From Xanthomonas floridensis (lineage in GTDB: Bacteria; Pseudomonadota; Gammaproteobacteria; Xanthomonadales; Xanthomonadaceae), in the NCBI RefSeq assembly GCF_001642575.1, contig NZ_LXNG01000012.1:124001-188000 (forward strand): a stretch of DNA of 64,000 nt. Direction: 5' to 3'. The translations under genes were made by a program, and so were the position numbers. This document shows positions 19,385-28,414 of this stretch, piece after piece (within the stretch, counting starts at the first letter, position 1; each line of letters starts with the position of its first letter). The notes beneath the pieces are model-generated. The model saw nothing but the letters and a program-made list of their open reading frames with translations. It did no database searches and was not told the DNA's origin.

Positions 19385-19421
19385 ATCGATTGATGGAATT
19401 GCATAGATAGCCTTAGGCTAT
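19385..19421. promoter_or_regulatory. Candidate OxyR binding site upstream of ahpC
   Basis: A perfect ATAG-N7-CTAT half-operator (19407-19421: ATAG, CCTTAGG, CTAT) matches the OxyR consensus of four tetranucleotides spaced by 7 bases. The second half, ATCG-N7-GAAT at 19385-19402 in correct phase, matches at 5 of 8 positions. It sits in the ahpC/prmC divergent intergenic region, as expected for OxyR control of ahpC. Confidence 0.7.
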
Positions 19422-19500
19422 CGATTCCGCAGACGGTATCTGCCAATGCGGCAAGCGGTTCCAGCCGCGATAATGGTCGGCCGATGTTGCGCACAAGTGA

Positions 19501-20361
19501 ATGATCCGTATGAGCGATGATCCCGCCGCCTCCGCCGAGCACCTGTTGCGGCAGGCATGCCATCGGATCGATCGTCGCGATGCCGAGCCGCTGCTACTGC
19601 ATGCGCTGGGCCGCGATCGCGCCTGGTTGTTCGCGCATGGCCGCGATCCGGTGACCACGACGGTGGCCGCGGCATTCCAGGCCCTGGTGCAGCGGCGGGT
19701 GGACGGCGAGCCGGTGGCCTACCTGACCGGTTCGCGTGGCTTCTGGACGCTGGATCTGGACGTCTCGACAGCGACACTGATCCCGCGCGCCGACACTGAA
19801 GCCTTGGTCGAACTGGCGCTGGAGCGGCTGGACCATGCCGCCGGCCGCCGAGTGGCCGATCTGGGGACCGGCAGTGGCGCAATCGCCCTGGCCATCGCCA
19901 GCGAACGCCCGCAGGCGCAGCTGATCGCCACCGATGCCAGTGCGGCCGCGCTCGCCATCGCACGGCGCAACGCCGATCGTCATCGCCTATCGAACGTGCA
20001 GTTCCGCCACGGCAGCTGGTTCGTTCCACTGGCAGGCGAGCGCTTCGACCTGATCGCCAGCAACCCGCCGTATATCGCTGCCGGCGACCCGCACCTGGCG
20101 CAGGGCGATCTGCGCCACGAGCCGGCCAGCGCACTGGCTTCCGGTAGCGACGGGCTGGCCGACATCCGCCAGATCGTGGCCGATGCACCGGCGCATCTGC
20201 GCAGCGGCGGCTGGCTGTTGCTCGAACATGGCTGGGATCAGGGCGAGGCGGTAGCCGAGCTACTGCGCGCGCGTGGGTTTGCGCAGGTCGCCACGCAGCA
20301 GGACCTTGAGCATCGCGACCGGGTGAGCCTGGGCTGCTGGGAAGCCGCTGCCGAGGCCTGA
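19501..20361 (+). CDS. prmC: Peptide chain release factor N5-glutamine methyltransferase
   Basis: Methylates the Gln of the GGQ motif in release factors 1 and 2, raising termination efficiency; its substrate RF1 (prfA) is encoded at 55482 in this window. The 286-residue product has an N-terminal helical bundle, SAM motif I ([11 protein letters not shown], about 120-130) and the diagnostic NPPY at 188-191 in [10 protein letters not shown]. Start at 19501 or the ATG at 19510 cannot be separated, as neither has a clear Shine-Dalgarno. It is divergent from ahpC across the OxyR-site region. Confidence 0.93.
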   Translation: MIRMSDDPAASAEHLLRQACHRIDRRDAEPLLLHALGRDRAWLFAHGRDPVTTTVAAAFQALVQRRVDGEPVAYLTGSRGFWTLDLDVSTATLIPRADTEALVELALERLDHAAGRRVADLGTGSGAIALAIASERPQAQLIATDASAAALAIARRNADRHRLSNVQFRHGSWFVPLAGERFDLIASNPPYIAAGDPHLAQGDLRHEPASALASGSDGLADIRQIVADAPAHLRSGGWLLLEHGWDQGEAVAELLRARGFAQVATQQDLEHRDRVSLGCWEAAAEA

Positions 20362-20724
20362 CGGTAGCGCCGGCCAGCTTGCAGTGCCAGGTCCCCTGGT
20401 GTGAGTGCCTCAACGCCGAGCGCGGAGGCCTGTCCGCAGCCATGGGGGCGCGAAGCGGCTGGATGCGGCCGGACTGCAGATTGGCGGCTCCACCACGCTG
20501 ACCGTTTGAGCGCGCACGCGGGCGTGGCGCGATGGTCCCTGTCTGGCCACGACGATGGTTGGCGGTACCGATCCCATGCTGCGCGACGAATCGTGCTGCC
20601 AGTCATCTCGAGCGCAACGCCCGGTGATGGAGGACTGCCTCTGCCGTCGCCCTGCGCGGTTTGCCGCAGGCAGTGCCTTCCGCCGCCGGCCGATACAATG
20701 CGGGTTTTCGCCCAGGACCGACGC
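20362..20724. other. Intergenic stretch between prmC and pip
   Basis: About 360 bases. An in-frame extension of pip runs through much of it, but its composition is shadow-like and the known pip start is at 20725. Nothing else is recognised; it should hold the pip promoter. Confidence 0.5.
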
Positions 20725-21666
20725 ATGCGCACGCTCTATCCCGAGATCGCCCCCTACGAGCAGGGCAGCCTGAAGGTCGACGACCGCCACACGCTGTACT
20801 TCGAACAGTGCGGCAACCCGCAAGGCAAGCCGGTGGTGATGCTGCACGGCGGCCCGGGCGGCGGTTGCAACGCCAAGATGCGGCGCTTCCACGACCCGGC
20901 CAAGTACCGCATCGTGCTGTTCGACCAGCGCGGTTCGGGCCGGTCCACCCCGCATGCCGATCTCACCGACAACACCACCTGGGATCTGGTCGCCGACATC
21001 GAGCGCTTGCGCACGCATCTGGGTATCGAGCGCTGGCAGGTGTTCGGCGGCAGCTGGGGTTCCACGTTGGCACTGGCCTACGCGCAGACCCACCCGCAGC
21101 AGGTCACCGAGCTGGTGCTGCGCGGCATCTTCCTGCTGCGCCGCTTCGAGCTGGAATGGTTCTATCAGGAAGGCGCCAGCCGGCTGTTCCCGGATGCCTG
21201 GGAGCACTACATCAATGCGATTGCGCAGGACGAGCGCGGCGACCTGATCGCTGCCTTCCATCGCCGCCTGACCAGCGACGACGAGGCCACGCGGCTGGCC
21301 GCTGCCAAGGCCTGGAGCGTGTGGGAGGGCGCCACCAGCTTCCTGCATGTGGACGAGGACTTCGTCACCGGGCATGAGGACGCGCACTTTGCGTTGGCCT
21401 TCGCCCGCATCGAGAACCACTACTTCGTCAACCAGGGCTTCTTCGAGGTGGAAGGCCAGTTGCTGCGCGACGCGCACCGTATCGCCGATATCCCCGGCGT
21501 GATCGTGCACGGACGCTACGATGTGGTCTGCCCGCTGCAAAGCGCCTGGGATCTGCACAAGGTCTGGCCGAAGGCGCAGCTGCAGATCAGCCCGGCCTCG
21601 GGGCACTCGGCGTTCGAGCCGGAAAATGTCGATGCATTGGTGCGTGCCACAGACCGGTTCGCCTGA
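20725..21666 (+). CDS. pip: Prolyl iminopeptidase
   Basis: Cytoplasmic alpha/beta-hydrolase of family S33 that removes N-terminal proline from peptides. At 313 residues from the ATG at 20725 it matches the structurally characterised X. citri enzyme in length; the triad falls at Ser110 (FGGSWGST), Asp266 (GRYDVVCP) and His294 (ASGHSAFEP), and the oxyanion-hole HGGPGGG is at 41-47. The start MRTLYPEIAPY is preferred over longer in-frame starts because it is the known N-terminus of the family here. A 14-bp perfect hairpin follows 6 bp after the stop. Confidence 0.96.
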   Translation: MRTLYPEIAPYEQGSLKVDDRHTLYFEQCGNPQGKPVVMLHGGPGGGCNAKMRRFHDPAKYRIVLFDQRGSGRSTPHADLTDNTTWDLVADIERLRTHLGIERWQVFGGSWGSTLALAYAQTHPQQVTELVLRGIFLLRRFELEWFYQEGASRLFPDAWEHYINAIAQDERGDLIAAFHRRLTSDDEATRLAAAKAWSVWEGATSFLHVDEDFVTGHEDAHFALAFARIENHYFVNQGFFEVEGQLLRDAHRIADIPGVIVHGRYDVVCPLQSAWDLHKVWPKAQLQISPASGHSAFEPENVDALVRATDRFA

Positions 21667-21672
21667 GCGATC

Positions 21673-21714
21673 GCAACGGGTGCGGCTGCCATCATGACCT
21701 GCCGCACCCGTTGC
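21673..21714 (+). terminator. 14-bp hairpin after pip
   Basis: GCAACGGGTGCGGC (21673-21686) pairs perfectly with 21701-21714 around a 14-base loop, beginning 6 bp after the pip stop. No T-run follows; it is likely a transcript-end or stabilising structure. Confidence 0.65.
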
Positions 21715-21771
21715 AGGCAGCCACCACGCCATGACGCCATGGCGCGCACCGAGCGTAGCGTCGATCTTTCT

Positions 21772-21797
21772 GCGCTTTCGTGTCTACGCGAAAGCGC
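21772..21797. terminator. Hairpin between the convergent pip and LRR-like genes
   Basis: GCGCTTTCG (21772-21780) and CGAAAGCGC (21789-21797) form a 9-bp perfect stem with an 8-base loop between two convergent genes. There is no T-tract on either strand. Confidence 0.4.
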
Positions 21798-21851
21798 GTC
21801 GCTCATGCGATTCAACTACGCCCATTACCAGCCTGGCGTCGATGCGAAGGG

Positions 21852-22748
21852 TTATTCGGTGAAGATGCTGGCGAATGCTTCTTCGATCTCGTCTGGATCA
21901 CCAACAACCATTCGGAACGGGTCCTTGTTCCGGTAGGTGTTGATGACATAGTGTTCGACGTGTGGAAATTGTTCTGGACGGAAGCGGCACGGCAGATCCG
22001 TTGCCCAGAAATTCCGTAAGGTTTCGCTGTGCAGGGACTCCCAGCCTTGCAGTTTATTTTTGCCTTCAAAGCGCAGCGCGCGCAGCTGTGCAAGGCGCGA
22101 CAGTGATGAGACGTCGCCGGCAAGGCGGCAGGCGACAAACTGCAAGACTTCAAGTGAGGTGCAGCGTGCAATCTCGTCGATCTTCTTTATCGTTGACGAG
22201 ATCAGGAAAAGCTTGCGGATGGGGCGGCCGTCGAAGACGTCCAGCGACCCGCTGAATCCTTGGACGGAAAGACGCACAAGCTTGGTCCAGCCACCGTTGA
22301 GGGAGTGGAGCTTGTTGCTGTTCCAGTCAAGGCTCTGCCACGTTTCAAGCTTGGGGAAGAGGGTTGGAAGGAGGGGGCCGAAAGACACGTTCTGTGTCGT
22401 GAGTCCTTTGACGTTGCTGAAGCCTTTGAACACGTCATAGTCGAAGTCTTCTGCGAAGACGCTATTGCCCAGGATGCCGATCTCCACAATCGCATCGCGC
22501 TTTTTTATCTTGCTGAAGTCTGGCGAAAAATGCGCCTTCAACTCGCCCTGCACGACATCCTCAGGCGCGATCGCGAAGCCGTCACACCCATATGCATCGA
22601 TAAGGTGGCTGTATTTTTCGAAGCCGCTCTTGTTGAACAATGCAGTCCGGCGCGACAGCCCATGGGTTTTTCCCTCGATGCTGGCCCATGGGCCCTCCAT
22701 CAGGTTCTCCATCGTGCGCTCATCGGCTTCGAATAGAGTTTCCGTCAT
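21852..22748 (-). CDS. Leucine-rich-repeat-like hypothetical protein
   Basis: A 298-residue soluble protein without signal peptide. From about residue 130 onward, short segments with regularly spaced Leu/Ile/Phe (for example TKLVRLSVQGFSG, IRKLFLISSTIKKI, TSLEVLQFVACRL, AQLRALRFEGKNKL) recur every 20-24 residues and suggest an irregular leucine-rich-repeat solenoid; the acidic C-terminus ends DPDEIEEAFASIFTE. The start is well supported by AGGAGG before the ATG at 22748. Base composition is visibly lower in GC and less biased at third positions than its neighbours, suggesting acquisition by transfer. No family is recognised. Orphan immunity-type proteins can look like this, but there is no toxin gene next to it. 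Confidence 0.75.
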   Translation of the reverse strand: MTETLFEADERTMENLMEGPWASIEGKTHGLSRRTALFNKSGFEKYSHLIDAYGCDGFAIAPEDVVQGELKAHFSPDFSKIKKRDAIVEIGILGNSVFAEDFDYDVFKGFSNVKGLTTQNVSFGPLLPTLFPKLETWQSLDWNSNKLHSLNGGWTKLVRLSVQGFSGSLDVFDGRPIRKLFLISSTIKKIDEIARCTSLEVLQFVACRLAGDVSSLSRLAQLRALRFEGKNKLQGWESLHSETLRNFWATDLPCRFRPEQFPHVEHYVINTYRNKDPFRMVVGDPDEIEEAFASIFTE

Positions 22749-22805
22749 CGTGCTTCCTCCTTTCGTCGAACGCGCCCTGCCTCCAGGTTTTTGGTTCGCT
22801 CCCGA

Positions 22806-23591
22806 TCAGCGCTGCAGCAACCCATCGGCCAACGCTGGAAGAACGCGCGCCAATCGCTGCGCCCACGCCGTTTGCCCGGCGGTATCGGCGATCAGGTCCT
22901 GGCGGATCTCCAGTTCCACATGTGGCAGGCCGCGGCCTTCGCCGTAGACCGGAATGGCGTAGTCGGTGGCATCGATGACCGCATACGGCTGGTTGTCGCC
23001 AACCACCAAGTCCGGTTCTGCGCGCAAGGCGTCCAGCAGGCGATGCGCCAGCCGGGTGTCGCGGTGGTACAACACGCCGGCATGCCAGGGGCGCGCGTTG
23101 CCAGCCATCACCGGGGTGAAGCTGTGCATGGACACCAGTAGCGTCGGTTGCCGGCGTGCTGTACGCGCGTCCAGCTCGGCGGCGATGCGGCCGTGATACG
23201 GCGCGAAGATGGCATCGATGCGCTGCTGGCGCTCAGCCGGGGTCAGCTGCAGATTGCCGGGCACCGTGGTGCCGTCGCTGATCTCCGGCATCCGGCTGGC
23301 AGCGCCATCGGGCCGGTTGCAGTCGATCACCAGCCGCGAATAGGTCTGGGTGATGGCAATCGCATCCAGCGCCTCGGCCAGCAGGCGGGTGACCTGCGCA
23401 ATGCCGATATCCCAGCCGATATGGCGGTCCAGCTCAAACTGCGGCAGGCCCAGGTTGGCCAGCCGTGCCGGCACGCGCTGGCCGGCATGGTCGGCGATCA
23501 ACAGCCAGGGCGATGCGGCCTGCGCGTTGTAGACGGTGAACGGCGCCGGATCCCCGGCGCCCAGCAAGGGCTCGGCCACGGCATCAGCCAC
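22806..23591 (-). CDS. N-formylglutamate amidohydrolase family protein
   Basis: A 261-residue protein of the FGase family (HutG-like): WLLIADHAGQRVP, then DRHIGWDIG, SRLVIDCNRPDGAASRMPEI and LLVSMHSFTP supply the conserved His/Asp/Glu metal and substrate residues. Family members hydrolyse N-formyl-glutamate or related N-formyl/N-acyl amides; no other hut genes are nearby, so the physiological substrate is open. The GTG at 23591 is chosen since it overlaps the upstream Nudix stop by 8 bp, as expected in this compact operon; a longer frame would overlap the Nudix domain heavily. Confidence 0.8.
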   Translation of the reverse strand: MADAVAEPLLGAGDPAPFTVYNAQAASPWLLIADHAGQRVPARLANLGLPQFELDRHIGWDIGIAQVTRLLAEALDAIAITQTYSRLVIDCNRPDGAASRMPEISDGTTVPGNLQLTPAERQQRIDAIFAPYHGRIAAELDARTARRQPTLLVSMHSFTPVMAGNARPWHAGVLYHRDTRLAHRLLDALRAEPDLVVGDNQPYAVIDATDYAIPVYGEGRGLPHVELEIRQDLIADTAGQTAWAQRLARVLPALADGLLQR

Positions 23592-24135
23592 GCGGAGTAC
23601 CGTCCAGCGCGTGGTCGGCCAGGTACAGGCCGGCCCATAGCTTGGGGTCCATCTGGTAGCCCTCGGCCATCTTCTGCACCAGCCAGGCGCCGACCTGCGC
23701 GCGCGGGATTTCGTGCACGGTGATGTCCTCGCTGGCATCGCCACCGCCAGCGCCGACTTTGCGCAGCCCGGTGGCGCGCACGAAGGCGATCTTCTCGCTG
23801 CTGGCACCGGCCGAGGTGGGGCCGATCATCAGCACTTCGGCGTGCTCGGCGGTCCAGCCAGTTTCTTCTTCCAGTTCGCGAATGGCCGACAGTTCGATCG
23901 ATTCGTCGGCATGCACATCGCCGACCAGACCGGCCGGCATTTCGATGGTGCGCGCCTGCAGCGGTACGCGGAACTGTTCGACGAACAACATCGCATCGTC
24001 CGGGGTCACCGCCACGATGATCGCGGCCAGGCCGCCGGCATGCACGCGTTCGGAGTATTCCCAGGTACCGCGCACGACCATGCGCTGGTACTTGCCTTCG
24101 TAGACCACGGTGGGCGGAGTGTCGTGTCGGTTCAT
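23584..24135 (-). CDS. Nudix hydrolase (ADP-ribose pyrophosphatase-like)
   Basis: A 183-residue protein with a complete Nudix box starting at the Gly of GDVHADESIELSAI and continuing RELEEETGW, matching GX5EX7REUXEEXGU. The layout with N-terminal strands (TVVYEGKYQRMVVRGTWEY) and the long loop after the box resembles ADP-ribose or GDP-mannose pyrophosphatases (NudF/NudK group). It would hydrolyse a nucleoside diphosphate linked to X. The ATG at 24135 overlaps the exonuclease stop by 4 bp (ATGA), and the next gene starts inside its 3' end. Confidence 0.9.
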   Translation of the reverse strand: MNRHDTPPTVVYEGKYQRMVVRGTWEYSERVHAGGLAAIIVAVTPDDAMLFVEQFRVPLQARTIEMPAGLVGDVHADESIELSAIRELEEETGWTAEHAEVLMIGPTSAGASSEKIAFVRATGLRKVGAGGGDASEDITVHEIPRAQVGAWLVQKMAEGYQMDPKLWAGLYLADHALDGTPRG

Positions 24136-25118
24136 GGCGTCGGGCCTTGGGACAGGGAAGCGGGAGGAAGGGGCGGCGTGGCGGCCGTGCAGGCGGCCAG
24201 TAGCCGCCGGCGCGTGAGCGGGCCGAAGCGCAGGCTGTCGCACAGCCCGGTCAGCATGTCGGTATCGGCCGGTGCACGCGTGAAACCGGTGGCGGTGAGG
24301 TCCAGCGGCGCGTCCAGCGCGATGGTGGTGAGCTGGCGCCACAGCAGCGCATGTTCGCGTTGTTCGCGCAGCCGCGCCGCCATCTGCGCGGCGCCGCGCA
24401 GGCGCAGGAACGGGATCTCGTCGATGCGCTCCAATAGCGCATCCAGGCTGCCGAAATGCGCCAGCAGCACCGCTGCTGATTTGGCGCCGATACCGGTGAT
24501 GCCGGGAATGTTGTCGATCGCATCGCCACACAGCGCCAGGTAGTCGGCGATCTGGTGCGCATGCACGCCATGGCGTGCCTTCACTCCATCCATGCCCCAG
24601 CGCAGATTGCGCGCGTAGTCCCATTGCTCGTCGTGTTCGAACAACAGCTGCGACAGGTCCTTGTCGGCCGAGACGATGATGCCGCGCAGGCCGTGCCCGC
24701 GCGCGCTGTGCAGGGCGCTGCCGATCAGATCGTCGGCCTCGTATTCGCGGTGGGCCAGCACACTCAGCCCCAGCGCCGCGCACAGCGCCTTGCAATGGGC
24801 GAACTGGCGCCGCAACGCGTCCGGCGCCGGTTCGCGATTGCCCTTGTAGGCGGGGTAGATCGCATGCCGGAAGCAACTGTCCAGCGCCTCGTCGAAGGCG
24901 ATGGTGATGTACTGCGGATGCTCGCGTTCGAGCAGATCCAGCAGGAAGCGCGCAAACCCGTGCACGGCGTTGGTCGGCCAGCCCTGCGCGTCCTGGAATT
25001 CATCCGGAATCGAATGCCAGGCGCGAAACACGTACAGGCTGGCATCCACCAGATACAGCGGCTCCGGTCGCGGGCCGCCCGGCAGCGCCGCTGCTATGGC
25101 GCCGGGCAGCGTACTCAT
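24132..25118 (-). CDS. 5'-3' exonuclease (flap endonuclease / ExoIX-like)
   Basis: A 328-residue stand-alone homologue of the 5'-3' exonuclease domain of DNA polymerase I. Visible motifs include LVDASLYVFRAWHSIP at the N-terminus, the acidic metal sites in ITIAFDE and EYEADDLIGS, SADKDLSQLL, and the helix-hairpin-helix region DNIPGITGIGAKSAA. It would cleave 5' flaps or RNA primers in repair and replication. It overlaps both neighbours by 4 bp. The ATG at 25118 excludes a longer upstream frame that runs back through the nitroreductase gene. Confidence 0.9.
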   Translation of the reverse strand: MSTLPGAIAAALPGGPRPEPLYLVDASLYVFRAWHSIPDEFQDAQGWPTNAVHGFARFLLDLLEREHPQYITIAFDEALDSCFRHAIYPAYKGNREPAPDALRRQFAHCKALCAALGLSVLAHREYEADDLIGSALHSARGHGLRGIIVSADKDLSQLLFEHDEQWDYARNLRWGMDGVKARHGVHAHQIADYLALCGDAIDNIPGITGIGAKSAAVLLAHFGSLDALLERIDEIPFLRLRGAAQMAARLREQREHALLWRQLTTIALDAPLDLTATGFTRAPADTDMLTGLCDSLRFGPLTRRRLLAACTAATPPLPPASLSQGPTP

Positions 25119-25690
25119 GGAGTCCAGTCGCGCAGCAGGGTGCGCGGGTCCGGGCGCTCGCGTTCGGGCACCTGCAGGCGCGGCGTACCGATATGGATGA
25201 AGCCGGCGATGCGTTCGTGTTCCTGCAGGCCCAGGTAGCCGCCCACCGCGGGGTCGTAGGCCATCCACGCGGTCAGCCATTGCGCGCCGAAACCATGCGC
25301 CTGTGCGGCCTGCAGCAGTGCAAAACACACGCAGCCGGCAGTGAGCAGTTGCTCCTGCTCGGGCACCTTGTGGTCCGGCTGCAGCGTGGCGATCACCACG
25401 ATCACCAGCGGCGCGTCGTTGAAGCGGTTGCGGTCTTTCTCCACCGCCGCCGGCGCTGCCAACGGATCGGCGGCCTGGGTGCGCTCGGCAAGGAAATCGC
25501 CCAGCGCGTGGCGTGCATCGCCCTGGATACGCAGGAACCGGAACGGCACCAGCTTGCCGTGGTCGGGCACGCGCACGGCCGAGGTCAGCATGCGCAGCAG
25601 GGTGTCTTCATCCGGGCCGGGTTCGCCCAACTGCTTGGAGGGAACCGAGCGACGCGCATCCAGCGCCTGAAGCGAATACGGTGCGTGCAT
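25115..25690 (-). CDS. Nitroreductase family FMN protein (YdjA-like)
   Basis: A 191-residue single-domain nitroreductase: ALDARRSVPSK (the FMN-phosphate Arg-Arg-Ser motif) at the N-terminus, then a central NRFNDAPLVIVVIATLQ strand and AQWLTAWMAYDP, GFIHIGTP near the C-terminus, as in short YdjA-type enzymes. It would reduce nitro or quinone compounds using NAD(P)H; the substrate is not known. First gene of the four-gene operon running to the FGase-like gene. ATG at 25690. Confidence 0.88.
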   Translation of the reverse strand: MHAPYSLQALDARRSVPSKQLGEPGPDEDTLLRMLTSAVRVPDHGKLVPFRFLRIQGDARHALGDFLAERTQAADPLAAPAAVEKDRNRFNDAPLVIVVIATLQPDHKVPEQEQLLTAGCVCFALLQAAQAHGFGAQWLTAWMAYDPAVGGYLGLQEHERIAGFIHIGTPRLQVPERERPDPRTLLRDWTP

Positions 25691-25963
25691 AGGTAAGGGT
25701 TCTGGGGGAGTGCAGCGATTATAGACGGGCGCTCCCCAACGCCCGCCCCACTGCGGCGAGGCGCGGGACGGCCGGGCGGGCGTGATCGGCGGGCGTGAGC
25801 GGCAATGGCTGGCGTAGCGGCCGTGCCGCTGCCGCATTGAAAAGGCTGCGCGCAACCGGTAGCGGCCCACGTACACTGCGACCCGTGCGCGCGTTCGCAT
25901 CCGCCTGACCCCGCGTGATGCAGGGTGTTCGCCTTTCCTCGTGCTCGTTGCGTGCGTCGTCCG

Positions 25964-28192
25964 ATGACCCAGTTCGTTTCCACCGACCCGCTGCCCAGCC
26001 GCAACCCGCAACTGCTCGATCAGGTGCGCGATATCGTGCTGGTGCCGCTGGCCGACGCGTTCATCGACGTCCAGGACGCGCTGGCGCAGGCCTTGTTCGC
26101 ACTGGCCGCCAACGCCGGCGCGGGCCAGAACGATTTCATGGAGGCGATCCAGGCCTTGCGGCAGCAGCGCGAGCCGATCACCGCACGGTTCCGTGGGCAT
26201 CTGGCCAAGGCCTGGCAGGGGCTGGAATCCGGGCGCCCGCTGTCGGCCGAGCGCACCCTGGCACGCGGCGCCGCCGGGCTGACCCTGTTGCCCGAACACG
26301 ATCTGGAGGTGCGGCTGGCGGTGCGCAACCTGGCCGGGGCACTGCAGCATCAGTGGCGACCGGAGCTGATGCGGCTCAACCGCTATCTGGGCTTCATCGC
26401 CGGCGGGTTGCGCATCGATGGCGACAGCAATCCGTTCGGCCCGGAGCATCTGGGCGTTGCGCTCTACGAGGCGTTCCAGGGCGTGACGCTGACGGCCAAG
26501 GTGCACCTGGCGGTGCTCAAGGTATGCGAGCAGCAGCTGATGCCGCGCGTGGGTCAGCGCTATGCCGAGCTTGAGCAGGCACTGGCGCAGGTCGCTCGCC
26601 TGCGCGAATTGCCGCAGGCGCGGCAGCGCCGCAGCGGTATTCCGCGGCAGGGCCAGGCCGGCGGCGAGGATGCGGCCGACACGCCGGACTGGATCGCACG
26701 CTTCTTTGCGGATTGGCCGGGCGGGCAGGGCGCGCTGGTCGGGGCCGAGGTCATCGATGTGCATCTGCGCAGCGGTCGCGAAGTATTGCCGGCCGGGCTG
26801 CACCAGCGGTTGCGGGCGCGCCGCCAGCGCGAGCCGGAGAGTGGCGTTGCGGCGTCGGCCGCGCAGCGGCGGTTGTCGCCGCGCGAGGTGGTGTCGGCGC
26901 TGTCGTTGCTGCAGACCATGCCCCGGGCTGGATTCGACAGCATCGACGAGGCGCGACAAGGCCTGCCGCATGCGCTGCGCGAGCACCTCATGCGCGCAGC
27001 GGCCTCGCTTGGAGTCGACCTGGCCAGCACTGGCCTTGACCCCAGCGATGCCGATGCGCTGGATCTGATCGCGCTGTTGTTCGAGGCGATCCTGGTGCAG
27101 AGCCAGTTGTCCGATGCGCAGCGCGGCCTGCTCGGCCAGTTGCTGGTGCCGATGGCCAAACTGGCGATGCTCGATGGCCACCTGTTCGTACGCGATGGCC
27201 ATCCGGCGCGGCGTCTGCTCAACCTGCTGGTCGACGCCTGCGATGGCAACGGCGGCGAGACCCCGGCCGAACAGGCCTTGCTGGCGCAGGTGGATGCGGC
27301 AGTGGCCAGCATCGTGCGCGAGTTCGACGAGCATCCGGCGCTGTTCCTGGCGCTGGAGGCCGAATTCGGCGCCAGCTACGAGCAGTATCGGCGCCGTGTG
27401 GAGATCGCCGAGCGCCGCGCCAACGAATTGCAGCGCGCCGAGGAACGCCGCGAACGCGCCCGCCGCTGTGCGGCCCTGGCGCTGGACGAGCGCCTGGCGC
27501 GCGGGCCGCTGCCGCCGGTGGTGGAGCAGTTCCTCAGCCGCGTCTGGCACCCCGGCGTGCAGCAGGCCGCCTTGCGCGCCGATGGTGCCGGCCCGGCAGT
27601 GGAGGCTGCCATCGCGCTCGGCGATACCGTGCTGGCCCAGCTGACGCCTGCGCGCGACGCGGCCACATTCGAAGCGCAGCAAGCGCCCTTGCTGCAGGCT
27701 TTCGCGCTGGCCGGCTTGGGGCCGCGGGAGGCCGAGCAGGCGTTGCAGGAGCTGCGGCGTGCGCTGACGCCAACGCCGGCTGCCGACGCCACGGACCGGC
27801 ATGCGCCCACCCTGACAGCGCTGAGCCTGGCGCCGAGCCCGGCCGATCCGGTCGCCGAGCCGCTGACGCCGATGCTCGACGCCGGCGCGCAGGTGGAATT
27901 TGACCGCATCACCGCGGACTTTTTCCGCACCATGGTCATCGGCACCAGCCTGGATTTCGTCGACCGCGAGGGCCGGGTGCAGCCGGGCAAGCTGTCATGG
28001 ATCAGCCCGATTTCGGGCCGGCTGATGTTCGTCAACCGGCGCGGCGGGCGGTTGTGCGTGTCCTCGCCGGAAGAGCTGGCGATGATGGTCTGGCTGGACC
28101 GGCTGCGCCTGCACCGCGAAGAAGACGCCTTCTACAGCGCGATGCAGGATGTGGTCGACGCGCTGGACGCGCCTGCCACGCTGAAGGCTTAA
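25964..28192 (+). CDS. DUF1631 family protein, first paralogue
   Basis: A 742-residue cytoplasmic protein of the DUF1631 family, largely alpha-helical, with no signal peptide or membrane segment. It shares with the protein encoded next door (28415-30769) blocks such as NPFGPEHLGVA, HPARRLLN, RRRVEIAERRA and a C-terminal GKLSW-SPIS module followed by FVNRRG. It lacks most of the linker found at residues 235-310 of the other copy. Function is not established for the family; the ATG at 25964 is preferred over a GTG 13 codons upstream. Confidence 0.85.
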   Translation: MTQFVSTDPLPSRNPQLLDQVRDIVLVPLADAFIDVQDALAQALFALAANAGAGQNDFMEAIQALRQQREPITARFRGHLAKAWQGLESGRPLSAERTLARGAAGLTLLPEHDLEVRLAVRNLAGALQHQWRPELMRLNRYLGFIAGGLRIDGDSNPFGPEHLGVALYEAFQGVTLTAKVHLAVLKVCEQQLMPRVGQRYAELEQALAQVARLRELPQARQRRSGIPRQGQAGGEDAADTPDWIARFFADWPGGQGALVGAEVIDVHLRSGREVLPAGLHQRLRARRQREPESGVAASAAQRRLSPREVVSALSLLQTMPRAGFDSIDEARQGLPHALREHLMRAAASLGVDLASTGLDPSDADALDLIALLFEAILVQSQLSDAQRGLLGQLLVPMAKLAMLDGHLFVRDGHPARRLLNLLVDACDGNGGETPAEQALLAQVDAAVASIVREFDEHPALFLALEAEFGASYEQYRRRVEIAERRANELQRAEERRERARRCAALALDERLARGPLPPVVEQFLSRVWHPGVQQAALRADGAGPAVEAAIALGDTVLAQLTPARDAATFEAQQAPLLQAFALAGLGPREAEQALQELRRALTPTPAADATDRHAPTLTALSLAPSPADPVAEPLTPMLDAGAQVEFDRITADFFRTMVIGTSLDFVDREGRVQPGKLSWISPISGRLMFVNRRGGRLCVSSPEELAMMVWLDRLRLHREEDAFYSAMQDVVDALDAPATLKA

Positions 28193-28290
28193 CCCTCGCA
28201 GGCAGATAACGATCAGCGGCAGGCTCCACCGTGCCGTTGCAAGCTAGGATGGAGCTTCGACACGCAAACCCTGGGCAGTCACGAGTAAAG

Positions 28291-28306
28291 TGAGAACTGC
28301 GTCACA
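28291..28306. promoter_or_regulatory. Candidate CRP/Clp-like binding site before the second DUF1631 gene
   Basis: TGAGA-ACTGCG-TCACA matches the CRP-family consensus TGTGA-N6-TCACA at 9 of 10 positions, 108 bp upstream of the ATG. Xanthomonas uses the cyclic-di-GMP-responsive CRP homologue Clp with this consensus. Binding is inferred. Confidence 0.45.
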
Positions 28307-28414
28307 TTTAACAAACGAGCGAAACGCCTACCATGCGGGGGCGGAATTTGGGGCCGCGTCTGTTATTCCTCGTTTGAATATTTTCACGCCTGCAGAGGCG
28401 GGGAGCCTTTGCGC

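Noticed and set aside
25115..27802. An 895-codon open frame on the minus strand across the nitroreductase and the DUF1631 gene
   Set aside because: Only its last 191 codons are a real gene; the remainder is antisense to a conserved DUF1631 gene and shows Arg/Gln/Ala-rich shadow composition caused by high GC at third positions.
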